A stretch of 64,000 nt of DNA from HR10 sp964615335 (GTDB lineage: Bacteria; Acidobacteriota; Blastocatellia; HR10), in contig CAZTMT010000005.1 of assembly GCA_964615335.1 (NCBI GenBank), forward strand, positions 124,001-188,000. Direction: 5' to 3'. Position numbers and translations under genes: made by a program. Every line of letters begins with the position of its first letter. Position 1 is the stretch's first letter. Below, piece after piece: positions 1-8,911 of the stretch. The notes beneath the pieces are model-generated. The model ran no database searches. It worked only from the letters and a program-made list of their open reading frames with translations, and was not told the origin of the DNA.

Positions 1-24
1 GGGTCCCCCGAGGGATCCCGAGAG

Positions 25-492
25 TCACATCTCGCGGTACAGGTTGGCCAGCTCGACGGCCACCATCGCCGCTTCGAAGCCCTTATTTCCCCCCTTGGCT
101 CCGGCGCGGTCCAGGGCCTGTTCCAGCGTGTCGGCCGTGATCACTCCGAAGACAATGGGCACGCCGGTCTCCATCGCGGCCGTAGCGATGCCTCGGGCCG
201 CCTCGGCCGCAACGTATTCGAAATGGGACGTCTCCCCGCGGATGATCGTCCCCAAGCAGATGACGGCATCCCAACGACCGCTCGCCGCGAGTCGTTTGGC
301 CACCGGGGGGAGATCGAACGAACCCGGCACCTTGTAGACGGTGACGTTTTTCTCCTCAGCGCCCAATCGCTCGAGCGCGTCCAGCGCTCCGGCCAGCAAC
401 CGGTTCGTCACCAGATCGTTGAAACGACTCACGAGGATCGCCACGCGAAGGCCTTCAGCTCGCAATCTCCCCTGCACAATGCGCGGCTCCAT
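25..492 (-). CDS. ribH: 6,7-dimethyl-8-ribityllumazine synthase
   Basis: Catalyses the penultimate step of riboflavin synthesis, joining 5-amino-6-ribitylaminouracil and dihydroxybutanone phosphate. The 155-aa product has the usual family length. Recognisable blocks are VSRFNDLVTNRLLAGALDAL near the N-terminus, the substrate-site block KVPGSFDLPPVAKRLA, then CLGTIIRGETSHFEYV with the catalytic His, and FGVITADTLEQALDRAG followed by KGGNKGFEAA. I chose ATG at 492 because an AAGGAG lies 6 nt upstream. A second in-frame ATG at 510 is possible but its purine-rich site is about 18 nt away. It follows the P460 gene on the same strand after a gap of about 140 bp. The family assignment is firm. Confidence 0.95.
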   Translation of the reverse strand: MEPRIVQGRLRAEGLRVAILVSRFNDLVTNRLLAGALDALERLGAEEKNVTVYKVPGSFDLPPVAKRLAASGRWDAVICLGTIIRGETSHFEYVAAEAARGIATAAMETGVPIVFGVITADTLEQALDRAGAKGGNKGFEAAMVAVELANLYREM

Positions 493-629
493 ACCTGGCT
501 CCTTCGACATCCGAGTCGAATTGTAGTCTCCTGGGGGGAAAGGTGCAAGGAAGACGGGAGTTGGCGCCCTTCTGGTCAAAAGCGGGAGGCCGAGGGAGAC
601 GCCGAAGCTCTCTCCTCGGCCCGCATCCT

Positions 630-1166
630 TCAAGGAACTAAACGCGAGAAGACGTAGTCGTTGTCCTTCTGCGAGGCGTGGCAGTCGAAGCAGGCCGATT
701 TCACATCAGCGCTCTTAATGAGCGGCTTACGCGTTTGCGGATCGAAGGCCTGAAAGCCCCATCCGCCGGTCTCCGGAAATCGCCGGCTATCTTTGATCAT
801 CAGGGCTTCGACCTTTTTCTTTCCGGCCACATACGCCCCTTGCTCGTTCACGTGCTCGTAGAGGACAAAGACGAGCTGGCTTCCTTCGGGGAAGGGACCT
901 CCTCTCTCGCTCGCTCGCCGCCCCACAGCGTTCACATAGATGTGGTGAATGCCCCCGAAGGAGCCAAAGAGCGGATGCTTCTCATCGAAGATGACCATGC
1001 TCTTGACATGGGTCCACTGCCGATAATTCGGCAGGGTGAGGCTCTCGACATCCCCTCGGGCGGCCGCCCTCCGAATTTGAGAGGGGGAGAGCGTGCGCGA
1101 AGCCACCAGAACGAGGCTTCCCAAGACGACGATCAGAAAGATCGAAAAGCGTTCTCTTCGCAACAT
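630..1166 (-). CDS. Cytochrome P460-like c-type haem protein
   Basis: A 178-aa exported protein. Residues 8-25 are a hydrophobic signal or anchor following MLRRERFS. Near the C-terminus the motif CFDCH (C159, C162, H163) is a c-type haem attachment site, followed by ASQKDNDYVFSR. That ending, with the central block FPEGSQLVFVLYEH, is typical of cytochrome P460-family proteins. Known members oxidise hydroxylamine or NO or have unknown roles, and the substrate here cannot be told from sequence. ATG at 1166 has GGGAGG 8 nt upstream. The gene is divergent from a tandem-HxlR regulator at 1305, which may control it. Located in the periplasm, by inference from the signal and haem motif. Confidence 0.82.
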   Translation of the reverse strand: MLRRERFSIFLIVVLGSLVLVASRTLSPSQIRRAAARGDVESLTLPNYRQWTHVKSMVIFDEKHPLFGSFGGIHHIYVNAVGRRASERGGPFPEGSQLVFVLYEHVNEQGAYVAGKKKVEALMIKDSRRFPETGGWGFQAFDPQTRKPLIKSADVKSACFDCHASQKDNDYVFSRLVP

Positions 1167-1235
1167 CCTCCGAACCTCCCGACAGAGATTTTCACGCCCG
1201 CGCGCGAGCGCGAGCTTTTCGTTAGCGCGCATGTT

Positions 1236-1264
1236 AAGATAGAGATGAACTGTGCGGTCGTCAA
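1236..1264 (-). promoter_or_regulatory. Sigma-70-type promoter of the P460 gene
   Basis: On the minus strand, TTGACG (1259-1264) and TATCTT (1236-1241) are separated by 17 bp. It points toward the P460 gene at 1166 and lies in the divergent region shared with the HxlR-type regulator, so that regulator could cover it. Confidence 0.55.
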
Positions 1265-1304
1265 TTAGGCACTTTTCGGTAGCTTGCTGACGGGAAGGTG
1301 AGAG

Positions 1305-1916
1305 ATGAAACGAGAGCAGCAGGGACTCGATTGGGCATCTGCCCAAGCGATCTTGCGCTGCAAATGGACGGCTCTTGTTCTGGAGCGGCTGGCCGAAGGG
1401 ATCACGCGTCCTGCCCACTTGCGACGCGCGATCGCCGGGCTCTCGGCGAAGGTGCTGTACGAGCGATTGCGTGAGTTGCAGAAGAGCGGGTTCGTCATGG
1501 TCCAGACCTTCGCCGGGTATCCGAGGCGCACGGAGTATCGTCTGACAAGCTCCGGGTGGCAACTGGCTCGTCTTGTCTCCGTATGTCACCGACAGGGAGT
1601 CTCCGTGCCCGTTCTCGCCGAGGTGTTGAAGTGTCGCTGGCTGCCGGAGATCCTGACGCTTTTGCGGACGGGACCGCATCGTCCGAGTCAGCTTCAGAGA
1701 CAGCTTTCGGGAATCAGCACAAAGGTGCTCTCGGAGAAGTTGGAGAAATTGGAGCGCCTGCATCTGATCGTGCGCCAGGTCAGCGCGACCCGCCCCGTGG
1801 CCGTCTGGTATCGGGTGAGCGACGAAGGAGAGCGATTGTGCGCGGTTCTGGCCGGCATGGAGCGCGCACCTGAGCCCAGCGAGTCCCTGGTCGGAGTGAT
1901 CTCCCACAGGCTGTGA
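1305..1916 (+). CDS. Regulator with two tandem HxlR-type winged-helix domains
   Basis: A 203-aa cytoplasmic DNA-binding protein made of two copies of the HxlR (DUF24) fold. Copy 1 (about 12-95) carries LRCKWTALVLERLAEG, the recognition-helix region LRRAIAGLSAKVLYERLREL, and a wing at YPRRTEYRLTSSG. Copy 2 (about 105-190) repeats this with LKCRWLPEILTLLRTG, LQRQLSGISTKVLSEKLEKL and AVWYRVSDEGERL. Usual HxlR proteins are about 110-130 aa with one domain and work as dimers, so this looks like a fused dimer. ATG follows GGGAAGG. It is divergent from the P460 gene, its most likely target. No effector-sensing domain is visible; the conserved Cys near the start of each copy (CKW, CRW) could sense redox or electrophiles, by analogy with family members. 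Confidence 0.83.
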   Translation: MKREQQGLDWASAQAILRCKWTALVLERLAEGITRPAHLRRAIAGLSAKVLYERLRELQKSGFVMVQTFAGYPRRTEYRLTSSGWQLARLVSVCHRQGVSVPVLAEVLKCRWLPEILTLLRTGPHRPSQLQRQLSGISTKVLSEKLEKLERLHLIVRQVSATRPVAVWYRVSDEGERLCAVLAGMERAPEPSESLVGVISHRL

Positions 1917-2030
1917 ATCCTCCATCGCCCTTCTTGAACCCGGCTGTGCCCTCGTCTTGTTGCTCGCACGGAGATTCTGAGCCATTTGCTCCGCCTATGT
2001 GTTGAGGGTTCGCCCATTGGAAATTGCCAT

Positions 2031-2060
2031 TTGATGTGCTCGTCGAATCCGTGCTATATA
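2031..2060 (+). promoter_or_regulatory. Candidate promoter for the porin operon
   Basis: TTGATG (2031-2036) and TATATA (2055-2060) with an 18-bp spacer, ending 32 bp before the GTG start of the porin gene. An overlapping GCTATA would give a 16-bp spacer. Confidence 0.4.
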
Positions 2061-2092
2061 CCCGCCCTTGACATTTCCACAGGGGAGGCCAT

Positions 2093-3493
2093 GTGAGGCG
2101 AGGAGCTGCTCTGATCGGGATGTTCTTTTTCGCTTTGCCCGCGATGGGGCGCGCTCAAGATCCTCCATCGGGGGAACACGCGAGAGCTGAGATCCAACAG
2201 CTCAAGCGTCGGATCGAGGAGCTGGAGGCGCAGAATCAGGCGATCTTGCGTCGGCTCGAAGAGCTGGAGCAGCACCTGCGGCGCGAGCGCGAAGTCACGA
2301 CGGCCACATCGGGTTCGGCTTCGTCACCGGCACAGACATCCCCCTCGCTCACCCGTTCGAACCGACAGGAGCCCATCCGCTGGGGCGATCTGGTGAGCGG
2401 AGAGAGCCGCCTTCGATTCTATGGGTTCCTCCGCGTGGATCTTGTGGCTGACGATTCGCGGCCCGACAATAGCCAGAGCATCTTCTTCATCCTCTCGGAA
2501 GATCCGCGCGTAGGCCGTCCCAATGCGAGGAACTTCACGCTCTATCCCCGGCTGACGCGCTTGGGGATCGCCTACGACGGTCCAGTGGTCGAAGCGCTTG
2601 GGGAGGCGCGCATGAGCGGGCAGCTTGAGGTGGATTTTCAAAACGGAGGGCGCGAGTCGCGCCCGATCATTCGTATCCGGCATGCGAATCTGAAGCTCAC
2701 GCGTGGAGATTTCTGGCTCCTGGGCGGGCAGACCTGGGACGTGATCTCTCCTCTCTTCCCGACAGTCAACGGAGACACGCTCATGTGGAATGCGGGCAAT
2801 ATAGGGGATCGGAGACCGCAGCTCATTGCGGCCTATGAGCCGCGGTTTGAGCACGGGCAGTTCTCCTTTGTGGGGGGGATTGGCCTGACCGGTGCTGTGG
2901 ATGCGCTCGATTTGGATGGCAATGGGATCCGGGATGGAGAGGAGTCGGCGCGTCCCAACGTGCAGGCGCGTCTGGGATATGCGCGGGATTCCTGGGTGAG
3001 AGGGCAACGGGTGAGCTTCGGCGTGTGGGGACATCGGGGATGGATGCGGACGACGCGTCCTGTCGCCGGGCGCACGTTTTGGGGAAGCCAGTCTCTCGGA
3101 TTCGATTATGCGGTGCCGTTGCATGAGCGCGTGCTTCTGCGCGGAGAAGCGTGGTGGGGGCGCAATCTGAGCGACATGCGCGGCGGGATCGGACAGGGAG
3201 TCAATGGGACGACCGGAGCCGCGATTCGAAGCCGCGGAGGATGGGTGGAAACAAGTTTCCGCATTCACCCGCGCTTCACGCTCCATCCCGGTTTCTCCAC
3301 CGATGACCCGCGGGATGAGGACCTCTCTTCAGGAGGACGCACGCGCAATCGCGCCTGGTGGATCGCTTCGCGCTTCCCCTTGGGGGGAGGCTTTTTGCTC
3401 GGGGCCGAGTATCTGCGCTGGATCACCGATTACAAAGGATTGCACCGAGGCACGGACAATCGGTTCAACCTCTTTCTGCAATACAGCTTCTGA
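2093..3493 (+). CDS. Outer-membrane porin with N-terminal coiled coil (DcaP-like)
   Basis: A 466-aa protein with a signal peptide (about 1-22, cut after GRAQ), a heptad-rich coiled coil at about 29-70 (EIQQLKRRIEELEAQNQAIL), then a Ser/Thr-rich linker and a beta-barrel from about 105 to the end, finishing YLRWITDY...LFLQYSF with the C-terminal Phe typical of outer-membrane barrels. The trimer-forming coiled coil followed by a barrel containing the phrase LLGGQTWDVISPLFP resembles DcaP-type porins. Start is GTG at 2093 with AGGGGAGG upstream; the ATG two bases earlier is immediately followed by a stop. The next gene starts 15 nt after the stop, so they are probably co-transcribed. Substrate unknown. 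Confidence 0.75.
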   Translation: MRRGAALIGMFFFALPAMGRAQDPPSGEHARAEIQQLKRRIEELEAQNQAILRRLEELEQHLRREREVTTATSGSASSPAQTSPSLTRSNRQEPIRWGDLVSGESRLRFYGFLRVDLVADDSRPDNSQSIFFILSEDPRVGRPNARNFTLYPRLTRLGIAYDGPVVEALGEARMSGQLEVDFQNGGRESRPIIRIRHANLKLTRGDFWLLGGQTWDVISPLFPTVNGDTLMWNAGNIGDRRPQLIAAYEPRFEHGQFSFVGGIGLTGAVDALDLDGNGIRDGEESARPNVQARLGYARDSWVRGQRVSFGVWGHRGWMRTTRPVAGRTFWGSQSLGFDYAVPLHERVLLRGEAWWGRNLSDMRGGIGQGVNGTTGAAIRSRGGWVETSFRIHPRFTLHPGFSTDDPRDEDLSSGGRTRNRAWWIASRFPLGGGFLLGAEYLRWITDYKGLHRGTDNRFNLFLQYSF

Positions 3494-3508
3494 GTGGAGG
3501 AAAAGATC

Positions 3509-4489
3509 ATGAGGAAGACTTTCGCAACGGCAGCCATTGGGCTTCTGCTCCTTGCGCTTGGAGGGCGAGCCAGCGAGCCGCGCACGCGCACCTTCGAATT
3601 CACCTATGTGGCCGAGGTGCGGGACATTCCTGCGGGGGCTCGCACGGTTTCGATCTGGATCCCGTACCCTCCCAGCGATGAGAATCAGCGCATTGGCGAC
3701 GTGCAGATTCGCGCGCCGGCGCCGTGGCGTCTGACGCGCGATCCCGAATATGGGAATCAGATCCTCTACGTAGAGGTGCATTCTCCTCGGGAGCCTTCGC
3801 TTCGTGTGGAGATGCGATTTCGCGTCGAGCGTCGAGAGCTCGTCCGCCGTCCCACGAAGATGCCTGTCGCTCATCTGGCCGAAGATCCTGATCCGCAGCT
3901 TGTGCGCTGGTTGCAACCCGATCGCCTGGTTCCCATTGACGGCTGGGTGCGCGAGCGCGCGCTGGAGGTGACGCGAGGCGTCCAAACGGATCTGGAGAAA
4001 GCGCGGGCGATCTACGACTGGACGGTCTCCAATATCCGCTACGACAAGAGTGGGACCGGCTGGGGGCGTGGCGATATCTTCTACGCCTGTGATGTCAAAA
4101 GAGGGAATTGCACCGATTTCCATGCCGTCTTCATCGGCTTCGCGCGGGCCGTGGGAATTCCGGCGCGGTTCGAGATCGGCTTTCCGCTGCCTCCGACGCG
4201 CGGCGAGGGGGAAATCGGGGGCTATCACTGCTGGGCGCAGTTCTACCTGAAGGGATACGGATGGGTGCCCGTGGATGCCTCCGAAGCGAGCAAGAATCCG
4301 AGTCTGCGGGAGTACTTCTTCGGCGCTCACGACGAAAACCGCGTGCTCTTCACGATCGGACGCGATATTCGCCTGGAGCCTCCCCAAAAGGGCGAGCCGT
4401 TGAACTATTTCATCTATCCCTATGTCGAAGTGGACGGCCAACCCTTCTCGAAGGTGGAAAAGTCCTTTCGCTTCCGGGACCTTCCCTGA
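3509..4489 (+). CDS. Secreted transglutaminase-like protein
   Basis: A 326-aa exported protein with a signal peptide (about 1-20). The C-terminal half is a transglutaminase-like/papain-fold domain with all three catalytic positions visible: Cys in RGNCTDFHAVFIGFARAVGI, His in GGYHCWAQFYLKGYGW and Asp in VPVDASEASKNP. Bacterial members of this family are usually proteases or amidases rather than cross-linkers. The N-terminal half (about 25-150) looks like a beta-sandwich that handles IWIPYPPSDENQRI. ATG at 3509 has GGAGG 8 nt upstream. It follows the porin with a 15-nt gap, so the two may act together in the envelope. A strong hairpin after the stop closes the unit. Confidence 0.83.
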   Translation: MRKTFATAAIGLLLLALGGRASEPRTRTFEFTYVAEVRDIPAGARTVSIWIPYPPSDENQRIGDVQIRAPAPWRLTRDPEYGNQILYVEVHSPREPSLRVEMRFRVERRELVRRPTKMPVAHLAEDPDPQLVRWLQPDRLVPIDGWVRERALEVTRGVQTDLEKARAIYDWTVSNIRYDKSGTGWGRGDIFYACDVKRGNCTDFHAVFIGFARAVGIPARFEIGFPLPPTRGEGEIGGYHCWAQFYLKGYGWVPVDASEASKNPSLREYFFGAHDENRVLFTIGRDIRLEPPQKGEPLNYFIYPYVEVDGQPFSKVEKSFRFRDLP

Positions 4490-4531
4490 GGGAGGATCTC
4501 CCGCGCGCCTCGGAAGGCCGTCCCTCGTATT

Positions 4532-4555
4532 CGGCGGCCCGATGAGAGGCCGCCG
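4532..4555. terminator. Bidirectional terminator hairpin between convergent genes
   Basis: Perfect 8-bp inverted repeat CGGCGGCC (4532-4539) / GGCCGCCG (4548-4555) with an 8-nt loop, placed between the transglutaminase-like gene and the convergent ACT gene. It is followed by CTTCTT on the plus strand. Confidence 0.65.
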
Positions 4556-4581
4556 CTTCTTGGCCGCCAGATGGATTCGGG

Positions 4582-4977
4582 TCACGATCGGCCCAGGGCG
4601 GCCAGTGCTTTCTCGATGTTGGACACAACCAGAATCACCGTCGCTTGCACTTGTCCGGGCATCGTCGTCGCGTAGGCGTATTTGATATTGACCTTGGCCT
4701 GAGCCAGCTTCTCGGTGATCTCAGCCAAAGCTCCCGGCCGGTGCTCCGCCGAGAGAGCCAGGGCTTCTTCTTCGGAGAAGCGGATCCGCGCCGCGCGCAG
4801 GGCATCGCGCGCGCGGCCGAGATCTTCGACGACGACGCGCACTTTCCCCTTCCCTTTGACCTCGGGGACGAAAAGGGCCGTGATGTTGACTCGGGCCTGA
4901 GCCAAAGCCGCGCAGACGCGATGAAGCGCCCCCGGCTTGTTCTCCAGCGTGATCGCAATTTGCGTGACCGTGGACAT
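4582..4977 (-). CDS. Double ACT-domain protein
   Basis: A 131-aa cytoplasmic protein made of two ACT domains: residues 5-65 with ITLENKPGALHRVCAALAQA, and residues 72-131 with SAEHRPGALAEITEKLAQAK. Each has the beta-alpha-beta start with a PGAL turn, the place where ACT domains bind amino acids or other small ligands. No catalytic domain is attached, so a regulatory or ligand-binding role is inferred. ATG at 4977 has GGAGGAGG 7 nt upstream. It is a single gene, convergent with its left neighbour. Confidence 0.85.
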   Translation of the reverse strand: MSTVTQIAITLENKPGALHRVCAALAQARVNITALFVPEVKGKGKVRVVVEDLGRARDALRAARIRFSEEEALALSAEHRPGALAEITEKLAQAKVNIKYAYATTMPGQVQATVILVVSNIEKALAALGRS

Positions 4978-5046
4978 CGGGTGACCTCCTCCAAGGGATC
5001 GCACCGCTTTCATTATACGGGAAGCCGAGCTGTGAGCAAATAATTC

Positions 5047-5075
5047 TTGACATTCCCGAAGACTTTGGATAAAAA
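5047..5075 (+). promoter_or_regulatory. Sigma-70-type promoter before the 1189-aa surface protein
   Basis: TTGACA (5047-5052) and TAAAAA (5070-5075), 17-bp spacer. It lies about 150 bp before the GTG start at 5225 and points toward it. The leader between them is AT-poor and I see no other element in it. Confidence 0.5.
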
Positions 5076-5224
5076 TACGGCCGAGCGTTCGGCCTATGGA
5101 GATTTCGCCGAAAGAGCCAGCGAATTCGGGATCCGGTGAAAACGACAGTGACCATAGCCAGCAGGTGCACGGGTGAGCGAGAGACGATGTCGGGAGAACG
5201 TTCCCGCTTGGCGAGGAGGAAGAC

Positions 5225-8200
5225 GTGGCGCGACGGTTCTGGCTGCTGGTGGGGCTCGCGATCGCTCTTGTGGTGCTGCTTCGATCGGATCGGCTTCTTC
5301 GCAGGGCTTCTGAAATCACGGCACAGGCCTCTGCGATCCCCCGTCTGATCCTTTCAGGAGCCCGCACGACGAGCGCTTTCATCGGGCGGATTGGCCGAAG
5401 GGAGCGTCCTCGCGCGTTCGATGCCCCAGAGGCTGCTTCTTCAGGGGCGTTTCGAACGCAGGTTCTGCCGATTCCGGGTGAGCTTGGCCTCCTTTTTCAA
5501 CGGCGGGAGCTGGTCCCCCTTTCGTTCGCCTTCGCCGATTTCGATGAAGATGGGCGTCCGGATGTAGTGGCGGGATTTCGCGGGCCGTGGGGGGGAGTGC
5601 TCGCGCTCTCTTCGGCCGGGGCGCTCTCTCGGACGATCGCTGTTCCGATCGAGCCAGGTGCGCTGTGTGCCGGCGATTTCAACGGCGATGGGCATACCGA
5701 TGTCGCTTTGGCCGATGGGCGTTCGGCGCAGGTGCTTCTTCTTCTGGGCGATGGTCGAGGGGGATTCGCTGGCTCGCAAACGCTCGCCGTGCCCTTTGTG
5801 CCGCATGCGCTCGATGCGGCCCCGCGCGTGGGTCCTCCGCTTCGCCCTTCGGCTCAAGGGATTCTCCGCGTGCCGATGGATCTCTTTGCGCTCGGGGAGC
5901 GGGAAGGCCGATGGGAGATCGCGCGCCTGCGCGATCGGACCGTGATGCTTCGCCGATCGCTCCCGGAGTATTCCTCTGGGGAGGAGATCTCGCTTCGGGT
6001 GACCGATTGGAACGCAGATGCGCGCGCCGATCTGTTGGTCGTCGGAGGCGATCGGGTGCTGATCTTCTCCGATCTCGCGCCCGAAGGACTTGGGATTCCA
6101 CGGATCGTCCGGCTGGATGTCTGGGTTCGTGCGTTTGCCGAGGGGGATTTCGATGGCGATCGGCGCGCGGATCTCGCTCTGCTGGATACGAGCGGTTTTC
6201 GTGTGGATGTGCTCTGGGGGGCGTCCTCACAGGTCACGTCTTTTGCGCTTCCGTGGGAAGCGCAGGCGCTCGTTTCGGCCGATATGGATGGGGATGGAGC
6301 ATCGGACCTGGTGCTTGTGGCTGCGGAAGCTGCCAGGCTCGATATCTGGCCCGGAGCTCAGCTTCTTCTGCAGCGAGAAGGCATTCTCTTGGCGGGGAGC
6401 CGACCGGGTGCGTCGGAGTCATCGGTCGCGCTGGCAGCGGGATGTCATCCCCTTGTGGCGCGCGCCGTATCCCTTCTGGGAGGCGGGCCGGATGTTCTTT
6501 TCCTTCTCAGTCGCGATCGGCCAGGCGTGGAGTGTCCGAGTCCGCTCCACATGGTGATGGCGCAGGCCAACGAACTTCAGGTCACCACGACGGCCGACAG
6601 CGGGCCCGGATCCCTGCGACAGGCGCTTCTGGACGCTAATGCAAGTCCCGGGCCCGATGTGATCCTGTTCCGCATTCCGACTTCGGATCCCGGGTTTGCC
6701 GGAGGGGTATTCACGATCCGCCTGCGCAGTCCGCTGCCGGAGATTCGCGGCGGAGGAGTCACTGTGGACGGCTCTACCCAGATCGCCTTCACGGGGGCGA
6801 CCAACGGAGATCGCCCGGTCATCGTCCTGAGCGGAGAGGAGATCTCGGAAGCCTCGGGCCTCATCCTGGCCAGCGATCGGAATGTCATTCGCCAACTGAT
6901 CCTCTCGCGGTTCACCGGAGCGGGGCATGCGGCCATTGTGATTCGCGGAGGAGCAGAGAATGTCGTCGAGGGGTGTTTGATCGGAACGACAGCGACGGGA
7001 ACCGGTCTGTCCGGGAATACGGTGGGCGTGCTCGTGACCGAGGGAGCGCGGGATAATCGAATCGGAGGGACGCACGCCGGTGCTCGCAACGTCATTTCCG
7101 CCAACACGACGGGCATCCTCATTCGCGATACGACGACAACGGGCAATCTCATTGTGGGGAATCTCATCGGGGCGGCGACTGATGGCCGGACGCCTCTGTC
7201 CAACGTGGATGGCGTGCGCATCGAGAACGGAGCCTCCGGCAATCGCGTGGGGATGCCCGGTGCCGGCAACATCATCGTCGCCAGCGTGGGAAATGGCGTG
7301 TGGATTCGCGCTCCTGGAAGCGCGGATCGAAATCTCGTTCAGGCCAATCGCATTGGGATCACAGCGGGCGGAGAGCCTTTGGGGAATCGCGTGGATGGCG
7401 TTGCCCTCAGCAGTGGTCAGGAGAACCTCATCGGGGGAACCGAGCCCGGCGAGGGGAACGTGATCGCCTATCAGCGAGGAAATGGGATTCGCGTTCTCGC
7501 TCCTTCGCGGAGGAATCGGATTCTGGGTAATTCCATTTTCGGGAACGAGGGATTGGGGATTGACCTTCGTGGGGACGGACCGACTGAGAATGATCCCGGG
7601 GATGGAGACAGCGGTCCCAATGATCTGCAGAATTTTCCCGTGATCGAGTCGGCCGTGCAGCGCGGCAACCGGCTCGTCCTGAGCGGACGGCTCGATACGC
7701 AGGCGGGCGACGTCCGCGTGGAGTTCTTCGCCAGCGCCACCTGTCACGCTTCGGGGTTTGGAGAGGGGGAGAGATTTTTGGGCGCGATCACGGTGCGGGC
7801 GACAGGCCAGGCGCAGAGTCCGGCCTCTTTCGTCGCCGAGTTCTCGGTTCTCGCAGCGCGTCAGGTGATCACGGCCACAGCGACCGATGCTGCGGGCAAT
7901 ACGTCGGAGTTCTCGCAGTGCGTGCTCGTGAACACCGCGCCGATCGCCGAGGCGGGGCCCGATCAACTTGTGGATGAGGGCGCAGAGGTCGTTCTGGACG
8001 GTACGGCGAGCCGCGATCCCGATGGAGATCCGATCTCCTTCCGCTGGCGGCAGGTGGCTGGTCCCACTGTCGCTCTCTCGGATGCGACATCGCCGCAACC
8101 TCGGTTCACGGCTCCGATCGTGGATCCTGCTGTGCCGCCTCCGGTTCGCCTCATTTTCGAGCTTGTGGTGAGCGATGGTCGGGCCGAGAGCGATCCGGAT

Positions 8201-8794
8201 CGCGTGACGATCACCGTCAATCGGCGGCCGATCGCCAATGCGGGACCGGATCAAACGGTTCCTGACGGCACGCTCGTCACGCTGGATGGAACGCGCAGTT
8301 TCGATCCCGATGGGGATGGGATCACCTTCCGCTGGACGCAGACGGCCGGGCCGGCGGTCGCGCTCACCGGAGCGACGACCCCGCGTCCGAGCTTCACGGC
8401 GCCGAATCTGGCTGTCACTGATGCCGCGTCGGTTCGCTTGACCTTCTCGCTCGTCGTTCACGATGGGCGCATCGAGAGCGCTCCGGACACGGTGGATGTC
8501 ATCGTGCAGAACCTCGTTCGACTGGATGACACTCGTCGTAGCGGCAATCGGCTCGTCCTCAATCTGGCAACCCAGACCTTCGAGTTCCGCGCCGAGCGCG
8601 TCGCTCGGACCTTCACCGGAACGATCACGCGCCTGGTGCGCGGAGGCGGCGAGGGAAGCATGATCGAGGTGGTCGGATCCGGCGCGGAAGGGCTCGCGCT
8701 CACGGTGCGTATTGACGTGCGTCGGAATGTCGCCGTGGCCGTTCTTCTCACCTCGAGCGAGACGTTCACCTTGTTCACCGGTGATGTGCAATAG
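5225..8794 (+). CDS. Mosaic surface protein: FG-GAP, beta-helix and PKD-like domains
   Basis: A 1189-aa protein starting at GTG (5225; GAGGAGG a few bases upstream) with a hydrophobic anchor or signal at about 6-22. Residues 75-370 hold FG-GAP/VCBS calcium-binding repeats (FADFDEDGRPDVV, AGDFNGDGHTDVALADG, AEGDFDGDRRADLALLD, SADMDGDGASDLVLV). At about 451 LQVTTTADSGPGSLRQALLD opens a CSLREA-like/right-handed beta-helix region running to about 800, rich in GN-type turns. Two PKD/Ig-like domains follow, each beginning with an AGPDQ phrase (about 905 and 1002). The last 90 residues are an unassigned beta-rich tail. Such mosaics are extracellular or cell-surface proteins in known cases. No enzymatic motif is visible; adhesion or glycan binding is a guess. 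Confidence 0.78.
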   Translation: MARRFWLLVGLAIALVVLLRSDRLLRRASEITAQASAIPRLILSGARTTSAFIGRIGRRERPRAFDAPEAASSGAFRTQVLPIPGELGLLFQRRELVPLSFAFADFDEDGRPDVVAGFRGPWGGVLALSSAGALSRTIAVPIEPGALCAGDFNGDGHTDVALADGRSAQVLLLLGDGRGGFAGSQTLAVPFVPHALDAAPRVGPPLRPSAQGILRVPMDLFALGEREGRWEIARLRDRTVMLRRSLPEYSSGEEISLRVTDWNADARADLLVVGGDRVLIFSDLAPEGLGIPRIVRLDVWVRAFAEGDFDGDRRADLALLDTSGFRVDVLWGASSQVTSFALPWEAQALVSADMDGDGASDLVLVAAEAARLDIWPGAQLLLQREGILLAGSRPGASESSVALAAGCHPLVARAVSLLGGGPDVLFLLSRDRPGVECPSPLHMVMAQANELQVTTTADSGPGSLRQALLDANASPGPDVILFRIPTSDPGFAGGVFTIRLRSPLPEIRGGGVTVDGSTQIAFTGATNGDRPVIVLSGEEISEASGLILASDRNVIRQLILSRFTGAGHAAIVIRGGAENVVEGCLIGTTATGTGLSGNTVGVLVTEGARDNRIGGTHAGARNVISANTTGILIRDTTTTGNLIVGNLIGAATDGRTPLSNVDGVRIENGASGNRVGMPGAGNIIVASVGNGVWIRAPGSADRNLVQANRIGITAGGEPLGNRVDGVALSSGQENLIGGTEPGEGNVIAYQRGNGIRVLAPSRRNRILGNSIFGNEGLGIDLRGDGPTENDPGDGDSGPNDLQNFPVIESAVQRGNRLVLSGRLDTQAGDVRVEFFASATCHASGFGEGERFLGAITVRATGQAQSPASFVAEFSVLAARQVITATATDAAGNTSEFSQCVLVNTAPIAEAGPDQLVDEGAEVVLDGTASRDPDGDPISFRWRQVAGPTVALSDATSPQPRFTAPIVDPAVPPPVRLIFELVVSDGRAESDPDRVTITVNRRPIANAGPDQTVPDGTLVTLDGTRSFDPDGDGITFRWTQTAGPAVALTGATTPRPSFTAPNLAVTDAASVRLTFSLVVHDGRIESAPDTVDVIVQNLVRLDDTRRSGNRLVLNLATQTFEFRAERVARTFTGTITRLVRGGGEGSMIEVVGSGAEGLALTVRIDVRRNVAVAVLLTSSETFTLFTGDVQ

Positions 8795-8911
8795 TCCAGT
8801 TCACCTGGGATCGCCTCTCTCATGCGATCTTCGGCATCGCGGGGAAGAGATCCGGTTCTTTCTCTCACGAGCCAGGGCGATCGGTCGTGCGGTTTCTTCG
8901 AGGAGGGGGAA

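Noticed and set aside
3329..4585. 418-codon antisense frame over the transglutaminase gene
   Set aside because: The catalytic motifs of the plus-strand gene are intact; the antisense product has no recognisable domain.
6419..8791. Long open frame antisense to the 1189-aa surface protein
   Set aside because: Arg/His/Asp-rich, no ribosome site or domain, and it mirrors the codon bias of the plus-strand gene; a GC-driven shadow.
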